From: Dehalococcoidia bacterium
Lineage (GTDB): Bacteria > Chloroflexota > Dehalococcoidia > GIF9 > UBA5629
Length of the DNA: 64,000 nt
Direction: 5' to 3'
Assembly: GCA_041653995.1 (NCBI GenBank)
Contig: JBAZEK010000001.1
Span: 992,001 to 1,056,000, forward strand
The first letter of the stretch is position 1; the number at the start of each line of letters is the position of its first letter. Below are positions 58,494-64,000 of the stretch, piece after piece. The notes beneath the pieces were generated by a model, which was given only the letters and a program-made list of their open reading frames with translations, was not told the DNA's origin and made no database searches. A program made the position numbers and the translations under genes.

Positions 58494-59171
58494 CTACTGG
58501 TTCTTGAAACCCCAGCGCCAGATGACTGCCGCCAGGATGCCGCCTATGAGGGGCGCAACCCAGAAGAGCCAGAGCTGCGACAGTGCCTCTCCGCCAACTA
58601 CCAGCGCGGGCCCAAAGCTGCGCGCCGGATTAACAGAGGTCCCTGTGATGGGTATCCCCACCAGGTGGATAAGCACCAGCGAGAGACCGATGGCCAGCCC
58701 GGCAAAGCCCGCCGGGGCATTTTTGCTGATGGATCCGAAGATAACGAAAAGGAAGAGGGCGGTCAGCACGATTTCAGCCACGAAACAGGATAACAGGTTG
58801 AACTGGCCGGGAGATAGAGCGCCGTATCCGTTCTGGCCCAGGCCGTTAACCGCCAGTGAGTATTCGGGCATACCGCTGGCTATCAGCCACAGCAGCAGGG
58901 CAGCCAGCACACCGCCCACACACTGGAATATCACGTAAAAAATGGTGTCTTTCCAGCCCAGCCTTCCGGCAACCAGCATGGCCACGGATATGGCCGGATT
59001 AATATGGCAGCCTGATATGTTGCCGATGGCGTACACCATCGCCAGCACGGTCAGACCGAAGGCGAAGGAGATGCCCATGAAGCCGATATACTTGCCGGCG
59101 ATAACGGCGCTGCCGCATCCTATCAGCACCAGCGCAAATGTGCCTATCAGTTCCGCCCAGTACTTTTTCAC
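58494..59171 (-). CDS. Aquaporin (MIP family, AqpZ-like)
   Basis: The 225-residue protein has six helices and the two pore motifs GCHINPAISVAML (near residue 56) and GTSVNPARSFGPALV (near residue 179), both with intact NPA. The narrow-filter His and Arg are present in these contexts, as in water-selective channels. The start ATG 59171 has AGGAGG upstream. It stands next to an orphan solute-binding protein on the same strand, 33 bases apart. Confidence 0.92.
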   Translation of the reverse strand: MKKYWAELIGTFALVLIGCGSAVIAGKYIGFMGISFAFGLTVLAMVYAIGNISGCHINPAISVAMLVAGRLGWKDTIFYVIFQCVGGVLAALLLWLIASGMPEYSLAVNGLGQNGYGALSPGQFNLLSCFVAEIVLTALFLFVIFGSISKNAPAGFAGLAIGLSLVLIHLVGIPITGTSVNPARSFGPALVVGGEALSQLWLFWVAPLIGGILAAVIWRWGFKNQ

Positions 59172-59204
59172 TTCCCGTTTACCTCCTTTCCCGGATTATT
59201 CGAT

Positions 59205-59906
59205 CTACTTTTTCAGCGAATCAAGCGCATTCTGCCAGGCAAGCACGGTCGCATAGGCTGTATTCTTATTAAATGCGATATACAGGTCGACCTTGTGCAC
59301 AAAGGCCACCGCTTCGATCTCAGCCGGATCCACGCCCGCCTGCTTGGCCACCAACGCCACATCGGCGCCCGTGCCCAGCCAGAGGTCTGCTTCTCCCGCC
59401 ACCAGCTTCTTCAGGCCATCGGCGGTTGAATCGACATAAGCGAAATTGATGCATCCCTGCTGAGCCAGCTTCTGCTGGCCCGCTTCATCTTTAACAACGG
59501 CAATGCATTTAACGGTCCTGGCCTCATCGATACTGCTAACTCTGACATTCGAGCCCTTCCTGGCATAGAGCCAGTTCTCGTAAGAGCCTATAGGACCCAC
59601 CCACATGAAAAGGTTTTCCCTTTCCGACGTCCTGGCCATGGAATAAAGCGCGGTATCGGGTTCCGCAAGCACGACCTCGTAGGCCTGTGACCACGGCAAC
59701 ACCTCGATGGTGATGTTCTCGCCCAGCTTGTTGATTACACCTTTGACCGCCTCGGTGGATGAACCGACCAGGTTGCCGCCGGCATCGGTGTAATTGAAAG
59801 GAGGATATTCCTCCGTCATAACGCGCAGTTTAGCGGGCTGCGCCGGCGTTGTGCATGCAGTGACAAGCAGTATTACTGCTATAAGAGCAAAACAAAGTCT
59901 CTTCAT
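59205..59906 (-). CDS. Amino-acid-type solute-binding lipoprotein (SBP family 3), no permease nearby
   Basis: The 233-residue protein starts at ATG 59906 with TAGGAGAT upstream. It has lipobox VTAC (Cys18) and the family 3 fold: KLRVMTEEYPPFNYTDAGGN (about residues 26-45), YSMARTSERENLFMWVGPIG near residue 89, and GLKKLVAGEADLWLGTG. Binding of an amino acid or related small molecule is likely. No ABC permease or ATPase lies beside it, so it may feed a distant transporter or act as a sensor. Confidence 0.82.
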   Translation of the reverse strand: MKRLCFALIAVILLVTACTTPAQPAKLRVMTEEYPPFNYTDAGGNLVGSSTEAVKGVINKLGENITIEVLPWSQAYEVVLAEPDTALYSMARTSERENLFMWVGPIGSYENWLYARKGSNVRVSSIDEARTVKCIAVVKDEAGQQKLAQQGCINFAYVDSTADGLKKLVAGEADLWLGTGADVALVAKQAGVDPAEIEAVAFVHKVDLYIAFNKNTAYATVLAWQNALDSLKK

Positions 59907-59954
59907 ATCTCCTACCTCAGTGGTTTTTAACAAGATTATACTCCAGATTCGGCA

Positions 59955-60053
59955 ATGTCAATAGGTGAATGGTACTGGACCAAACACTGGGACAAGATGA
60001 AAATCGAGATCGAGGCGGCGCAGCAATACGAGAGCCGTGAATCGCCTGCTTAA
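59955..60053 (+). CDS. Possible 32-residue peptide or gene remnant
   Basis: ATG 59955 to TAA 60053 encodes MSIGEWYWTKHWDKMKIEIE and a short Glu/Gln/Ser-rich end. There is no ribosome site. The aromatic-rich start looks like coding sequence, so this may be the end of a decayed gene. Confidence 0.2.
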   Translation: MSIGEWYWTKHWDKMKIEIEAAQQYESRESPA

Positions 60054-60170
60054 TCATTCAGACAGGTCAGTCCGCCTTTGTGTGAATCTGATGCAATTTG
60101 GTAGCCCTGCACAACGGAGCTATAATGCAATTCAGACCCGAGTATAGTGTCGCTGGAGGTTCTGTCTAAT

Positions 60171-60644
60171 ATGAACTTCAAATTTATTCCGGCATTGCTC
60201 TTAATGATACTGGTTTTATCCGGCTGCGCTTCCGGCACAGCTGATTCCAACACCCCACCAACTCCCACCCCGTCAGATAACTCAACTTCAGCGCCTTCGG
60301 ACAAGGCGCCGCGCATCAGCATCGAAGAGCTGTTGCAGAAGATGAACAGCGGATCGGATATCCTCATTGTCGATGCCAGGAGGGATGTGGAAGAACAATT
60401 CAAGATAGCGCATATCAAGGGCGCCATTGCGGTTCCTCCCGATAAAATCACGGCGGGACAATGGACGCCGCCGCCTGATCTAAACAGAGAAATAGTCATC
60501 TACTGCTCCTGTCCCAACGATGGGACAAGCGCCAGCGCTGTGCTTGTACTGGTTAGTAAAGGTTACACCAACGTCAGGGCATTGAAGGGCGGCTGGAACG
60601 CCTGGCAGGCAGCCGGATACCCTGTGGAATCCGGTACCGATTAG
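60171..60644 (+). CDS. Rhodanese-domain lipoprotein
   Basis: The 157-residue protein has a signal with lipobox LSGC (Cys19), a Pro/Ser/Thr linker and one rhodanese domain (about residues 50-152). The domain contains DILIVDARRDVEEQFKIAHI and the active loop VIYCSCPNDGTSASA, in which the first Cys is expected to carry the persulfide. GGWNAWQAAGYPVESG closes the domain. It acts outside the membrane, possibly in sulfane-sulfur handling. I use ATG 60171; GGAGG lies about 13 bases upstream. Confidence 0.88.
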   Translation: MNFKFIPALLLMILVLSGCASGTADSNTPPTPTPSDNSTSAPSDKAPRISIEELLQKMNSGSDILIVDARRDVEEQFKIAHIKGAIAVPPDKITAGQWTPPPDLNREIVIYCSCPNDGTSASAVLVLVSKGYTNVRALKGGWNAWQAAGYPVESGTD

Positions 60645-60665
60645 GGAGTTTACTTCCGGCTCATT

Positions 60666-61973
60666 TTACTCAGGCGTAATCTCAGAGATATAGGAAACGC
60701 CGGCAACAGCACGTTTGATGCGGGTTGTATCCAGAAGGTGACGCATATCCACAAACTCACCGGCGCGCGCGATCCTTCTGATTTCTCCGTCCAGATCCAG
60801 GGCATAATCCCACTGCATATTTTCAAAGACCACACCGTGGTTATGCAGCAGCATCATCTTCTTATCGCCGACATTGGCCGGGTGCATATAGAACGCGTTC
60901 TCCAGTGCTGATTTCGACAGGTGGGACAGGTCGGCCGTCAGGTCCAGCCCCAGTCCGAAGCTGATCATGGTCCGGCCGGGCAGCTTCGGCTCCAGATTAA
61001 TGTCCATCCATTTCTCTATATTTTCAGGATCCGTAATCAGTCCTTTGTTGGCCGGGGCGTGTTTTTTGATGGGGGAGATTTTGACGCCGGAGCTGAAAAG
61101 CACGTCCAGGTCGGCTATCATGGCCACGCTCACCAGGCCACGATTAATCACCTGCCGCTCCCGGGCTATATCGAAAACGGCTTCGTACAGCTCGCTGAGG
61201 GTAATCGCTTTGCTGCCAGCGTCGTCACCTACCAGCATGATATCGTTAAATTCACCATGCAAAGCCAGATTGAGACCGGTGTGGATCATGACCTCGCCTG
61301 TATCTTTTTGAGGGATGAGAAAATCGGGTGTGTCGTTTCCGTCGGTGGGCAGCCAGACCATGGTGCCTCCGCTGGTCATCATTTCGCCCAGCAGCGGCAG
61401 GCAGTCTTCAAGGCTACCGCCCAACGCCCCCAGGCCGATGGAATACTCCGCCTCGGAGAAACGCCTCTGCCGTATATCGCCTGATTCCAGGGTGGCATTC
61501 ATTACTTTGCTCAGATCGCCCACGGTCTTCAGAGTGGCGGGGCGATCGGTAACGTGGAAGACGTGAAAGCTGGTATCCTTTCTGTGGTAACAGGGAAGGC
61601 TTCCCCAGTCCTTTTCGGAGCGTCTCATATCCTTCAGCATGGAGCTGTGGTTGACGGCTTCGTCCACCGTAGAATAGGTGGGGAACATGCCTTCCATACC
61701 CGCCATCTTCAAGACCTGGGCCGGGTATTCCGTAATTCCACACAGGGAGAGATGCCCTTTTCTGCCGGCCAGTTTTTTATGTATGGAGAGAAGGAGCCTG
61801 ATGCCCCCGCTGCTCAAATACAGCGCGCCGGACATATCGAGCACCAGATAGTGATCGTCCTCCGTTACAAGGAACTCAAGCTCTTTGCCCAGGCCGGCGG
61901 CCTCAAAGGCGCCCAGCCTGCCCTCCAGAGCCACCACCAGGATGCCGTTTCTGCGTTCCGATTTAATGCTCAC
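60666..61973 (-). CDS. STAS-domain protein with a long uncharacterised C-terminal region
   Basis: The 435-residue protein starts at GTG 61973 without a visible ribosome site. Residues 1-110 are a STAS domain of the anti-sigma-factor antagonist type (VALEGRLGAFEAAGLGKELE, then DMSGALYLSSGGIRLLLSIH, with Ser54/Ser55 at the phosphorylation site). The remaining 320 residues, including GLGALGGSLEDCLPLLGEMM and FGLGLDLTADLSHLSKSALE, resemble neither a kinase nor a phosphatase that I recognise. A regulatory partner-switching role is likely for the N-terminus only. Confidence 0.75.
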   Translation of the reverse strand: MSIKSERRNGILVVALEGRLGAFEAAGLGKELEFLVTEDDHYLVLDMSGALYLSSGGIRLLLSIHKKLAGRKGHLSLCGITEYPAQVLKMAGMEGMFPTYSTVDEAVNHSSMLKDMRRSEKDWGSLPCYHRKDTSFHVFHVTDRPATLKTVGDLSKVMNATLESGDIRQRRFSEAEYSIGLGALGGSLEDCLPLLGEMMTSGGTMVWLPTDGNDTPDFLIPQKDTGEVMIHTGLNLALHGEFNDIMLVGDDAGSKAITLSELYEAVFDIARERQVINRGLVSVAMIADLDVLFSSGVKISPIKKHAPANKGLITDPENIEKWMDINLEPKLPGRTMISFGLGLDLTADLSHLSKSALENAFYMHPANVGDKKMMLLHNHGVVFENMQWDYALDLDGEIRRIARAGEFVDMRHLLDTTRIKRAVAGVSYISEITPE

Positions 61974-62054
61974 AACGATTCAATTTAATTAATAAGCCGG
62001 AGTATGTCAACAGACAGCAGTCCGAATAAAGACGGTACACAACCGGTAATACAC

Positions 62055-62083
62055 TTGACAGAATGTATAGTATGCTTTACAAT
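62055..62083 (+). promoter_or_regulatory. Promoter of the second DUF2178/XRE pair
   Basis: A perfect TTGACA (62055-62060), 17 bases and TACAAT (62078-62083), with a further TATAAT at 62087-62092. The stretch has TATAGTATG- and TTAGTATAA-like repeats that may bind the XRE protein. Confidence 0.65.
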
Positions 62084-62114
62084 TAGTATAATAAACTATA
62101 TAGGAGACGTTGTA

Positions 62115-62495
62115 ATGCAAGTAAGCAGATTCCGAGTCTACAGGGCGATTATAGCCGCCGGGCTGGCCGTTGCCGTGGCGATTGCGATCGCCACCGATAT
62201 CCCCTTAATCGCGCTGGTCGCGGTTGTCGTTGCTATCGCGCTTGCCATAGTTCTGGAACGCCGCAACAAAGAGATCGTGCGGGATGAGCGGATCCAGCAG
62301 ATCGGCGGGAGGGCCGCCACTGCATCTTTCAACAGCGTGATTATACTGGCGGCTGTGGCCGCGCTGGGCGCTGCCCTTTTCCGCAATCAATTGCCTGAAA
62401 ATATTGTATTCGTCGGCAACATCATGGGCTATTTCGTCTGCATCGCCATAATACTGCACCTGTGCTTTTACGCATATTTCAGCCGCAAGCTTTAG
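62115..62495 (+). CDS. DUF2178-family membrane protein
   Basis: The 126-residue protein starts at ATG 62115 behind AGGAGA. Two N-terminal helices (about residues 10-46) are followed by the loop RNKEIVRDERIQQIGGRAAT (about 49-68), the diagnostic DER element of DUF2178, and two C-terminal helices. It is co-transcribed with the XRE gene ten bases downstream. Function is unknown. Confidence 0.82.
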   Translation: MQVSRFRVYRAIIAAGLAVAVAIAIATDIPLIALVAVVVAIALAIVLERRNKEIVRDERIQQIGGRAATASFNSVIILAAVAALGAALFRNQLPENIVFVGNIMGYFVCIAIILHLCFYAYFSRKL

Positions 62496-62504
62496 GGTGT
62501 AAAT

Positions 62505-62741
62505 ATGAAAAACAGGTTAAAGGTATTCCGGGCCATGCACGACCTCACACAGGAGGCGCTGGCCGATCGATTGCGCGTGACCAGGCAGACGGTCATATCC
62601 ATCGAAAACGGCAAATACGACCCTTCCCTGCCGCTTGCCTTCCGTATCGCCAATCTTTTTAACGTGAAAATCGAGGACGTCTTCTTCTACGAAGGTGGTC
62701 CGGGTGAGTTCCACGGCTATCCACCCAGGTCTGAAAAATGA
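62505..62741 (+). CDS. XRE-family helix-turn-helix regulator (YozG-like, second copy)
   Basis: The 78-residue protein contains FRAMHDLTQEALADRLRVTR (about residues 6-25), QTVISIENGKYDPSLPLAFR (about 26-45) and NLFNVKIEDVFFYEGG. It has the same size and gene neighbour as the regulator at 41711-41914 and probably represses its own operon. Confidence 0.88.
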   Translation: MKNRLKVFRAMHDLTQEALADRLRVTRQTVISIENGKYDPSLPLAFRIANLFNVKIEDVFFYEGGPGEFHGYPPRSEK

Positions 62742-62760
62742 AGCCGCCGCAAAGAAGCAG

Positions 62761-63144
62761 TCATGCCTTCCCAAAAGCGCCCTGGAGTATCAGTAGAGCC
62801 GAAATTGTAAAAATAACCGGACAAAGTCTATATGGAATAAAATCGATTTGGGCGCCTGTAAACAGCGACAGCACTGCCATCGCTATCAGCATGACCGCTG
62901 CTGATACAAACACAACTTTCCGTGATTTCAGATTACTGTAGTTGAGTGCTGCAACGAGAATTACCAACCCTCCCAGGAATAAGAGCGTCAGGCCTTCATT
63001 TATCCATTCCATCAAAACTATTCTTGTATTGTCGACTGAAATGGCGCCGAATCCATCGACAACCGAATCAGTGGGAATCAAGTGAGCAATACCCCATAAG
63101 ATACACAGTGCGCCACCGATTATAACCAATACTTTCCTGGCCAT
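62761..63144 (-). CDS. Small membrane protein of four helices
   Basis: The 127-residue protein starts at ATG 63144 with AAGGAG seven bases upstream. It has four hydrophobic segments: KVLVIIGGALCILWGIAHLI, LTLLFLGGLVILVAALNYSN, VVFVSAAVMLIAMAVLSLFT, and PVIFTISALLILQGAFGKA. It converges with the XRE gene. No family assignment was possible. Confidence 0.65.
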   Translation of the reverse strand: MARKVLVIIGGALCILWGIAHLIPTDSVVDGFGAISVDNTRIVLMEWINEGLTLLFLGGLVILVAALNYSNLKSRKVVFVSAAVMLIAMAVLSLFTGAQIDFIPYRLCPVIFTISALLILQGAFGKA

Positions 63145-63241
63145 CTTCACACTCCTTCAATTTGTTACCGCACCATCCAGTTCAGGCAGCTGCCCAATCA
63201 ATTACAATAGTATCCCATCCGACCTCCCATAGTCATCACGC

Positions 63242-63278
63242 CATTTTCATTTCAGTAATCTCACGACTGTTTCTTAAA
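63242..63278 (+). repeat. Left direct repeat flanking the RHH-MazF module
   Basis: The 24-base core GTAATCTCACGACTG-T-TTCTTAAA (63255-63278) recurs at 63924-63947 with one mismatch, and similarity extends about 13 bases further left in both copies. The left copy lies where the promoter/operator of the antitoxin gene would be. Confidence 0.75.
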
Positions 63279-63313
63279 TATGGTATGATAATATGTAATA
63301 CCAGGAGGTCATA

Positions 63314-63556
63314 ATGGGCAAGGAAAAGATAGCGATCACTATTGATGGGCAGCTTGTCAGCGAACTTGACGGGCTGGTGGGTAAAAACGTCTTTCAGAGC
63401 CGCAGCCAGGCTATTCAGGAAGCTGTCCATGAAAAACTTATGCGAATCAGAAAGACCCGCCTGGCGGAAGAGTGCGCCAAACTTAATCCTTCATTTGAAA
63501 GAGCCCTCTCCGAGGACGGATTTGAAGGGGATATTAAACAGTGGCCGGAATACTGA
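63314..63556 (+). CDS. Ribbon-helix-helix (CopG/MetJ-type) antitoxin
   Basis: The 80-residue protein begins KEKIAITIDGQLVSELDGLV, the RHH strand and first helix, followed by QSRSQAIQEAVHEKLMRIRK. The C-terminal part (RALSEDGFEGDIKQWPEY) is the probable toxin-binding tail. AGGAGG precedes ATG 63314. Its end overlaps the toxin gene by 16 bases, the usual coupling. Confidence 0.88.
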   Translation: MGKEKIAITIDGQLVSELDGLVGKNVFQSRSQAIQEAVHEKLMRIRKTRLAEECAKLNPSFERALSEDGFEGDIKQWPEY

Positions 63557-63876
63557 GGGGAGAGATCCGCTGGGCGGACTTAAGCCCAACTCGGGGACAT
63601 GAACAAACGGGTTTGCGCCCCGTGCTCGTTGTCAGTCACGACGTTTTCAATGAACGCTCGGGCACCGCTATTGTAGTCGCAATCACGAGTCAGCTGCAGC
63701 AGGCTGGTTTTCCACTTGTCCTGGAGTTGAAAACGGGAGGCCTTCCCAAGCGTTCATGGGCAAAAATCAGCCAGATCAGGACCGTTTCAACTGAAAGGCT
63801 GGGCAATAAAGTCGGTAGATTATCCCACGAAGAGCTGGCAAAAATCATCGATGGTCTGAACGAAATCGTTGCATAA
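63541..63876 (+). CDS. MazF/PemK-family toxin
   Basis: The 111-residue protein starts at GTG 63541 inside the antitoxin end. It shows GILRGEIRWADLSPTRGHEQ, TGLRPVLVVSHDVFNERSG, and PKRSWAKISQIRTVSTERL, the three MazF blocks (RNA-binding loop, Arg-Pro-Val core and Q-I-R strand). It should be an endoribonuclease restrained by the RHH protein. It is only distantly similar to the MazF at 43169. Confidence 0.9.
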   Translation: MAGILRGEIRWADLSPTRGHEQTGLRPVLVVSHDVFNERSGTAIVVAITSQLQQAGFPLVLELKTGGLPKRSWAKISQIRTVSTERLGNKVGRLSHEELAKIIDGLNEIVA

Positions 63877-63910
63877 ATATACGCCGGGCAGCTTCGAGAA
63901 AAACATACTG

Positions 63911-63947
63911 CATTATTATTTAGGTAATCTCACGACTGCTTCTTAAA
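63911..63947 (+). repeat. Right direct repeat flanking the RHH-MazF module
   Basis: The core GTAATCTCACGACTG-C-TTCTTAAA (63924-63947) is the partner of 63255-63278, in the same orientation 669 bases away. The sequence after it, up to the window end, shows no start of a gene that can be judged. Confidence 0.75.
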
Positions 63948-64000
63948 CAGGCATGCAACCTGCATCACCAACCTGCCGGGTTGAATTCACCGGTCACTGG

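Overview
The window looks like a chromosome segment of an anaerobic Dehalococcoidia-type Chloroflexota bacterium. This is an inference. It rests on a B12 salvage operon under a cobalamin riboswitch (uptake plus nucleotide-loop assembly, no corrin-ring genes), a bacterial STT3/AglB-like oligosaccharyltransferase, the short GTCATTGCGAG...CTCGCAATGAC dispersed repeats, class III CoA-transferases, AtuA-type proteins, TRAP transport, and an HdrD/DsrK-like iron-sulfur protein. No rRNA, CRISPR array, phage or insertion sequence was seen. One tRNA (Ala, TGC) is present.

Layout. 1-3.8 kb (minus): the end of a zinc-ribbon methyltransferase, a second methyltransferase and the STT3-like oligosaccharyltransferase. 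3.84-12.2 kb (plus): promoter, cobalamin riboswitch with terminator, then btuF-btuC-btuD-cbiB-cobD-cobA-cobT-cobS-cobU, mostly overlapping or tightly spaced and interrupted only by a repeat element between cobA and cobT. 12.2-21.5 kb: two large exported, C-terminally anchored proteins, a DUF697-type protein, a DUF2284 protein with a 53-residue partner, a small membrane protein, a DMT exporter and a lipoprotein.

21.5-41.3 kb is a catabolic island. It starts with aspartate 4-decarboxylase and an aspartate:alanine antiporter, a known decarboxylative energy couple. Two paralogous cassettes follow, each with a double-length Lrp-type regulator divergent from two class III CoA-transferase genes. In both cassettes the first transferase lacks the aspartate expected to be catalytic and the second keeps it, which suggests heterodimers. 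Cassette 1 continues with an MmgE/PrpD protein and a nitroreductase, then a convergent MFS transporter. Cassette 2 continues with a TRAP transporter, a PaaG-like enoyl-CoA hydratase/isomerase and a two-gene AtuA. Together they suggest uptake, CoA activation and breakdown of organic, probably dicarboxylic, acids. The substrates are unknown.

41.3-64 kb: a membrane-protein/XRE operon, a MazEF pair with a disturbed toxin start, a repeat-rich lipoprotein, tRNA-Ala, a second nitroreductase, an anchored GH10 glycosidase, and an ArsR-DsrE-TusA-NarI/DsrM-like-HdrD/DsrK-like sulfur/redox operon. After these come a pseudouridine synthase, an SDR, an MFS exporter and a GNAT protein, an ECF sigma/anti-sigma/HtrA stress operon with a probable self-recognised promoter, an aquaporin, a solute-binding lipoprotein, a rhodanese lipoprotein, a STAS protein, a second DUF2178/XRE pair, and an RHH-MazF module with near-identical direct repeats on both sides.

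The best candidates for something undescribed are the duplicated double-Lrp/CoA-transferase cassettes and the DsrE-TusA-NarI-like-DsrK-like module.
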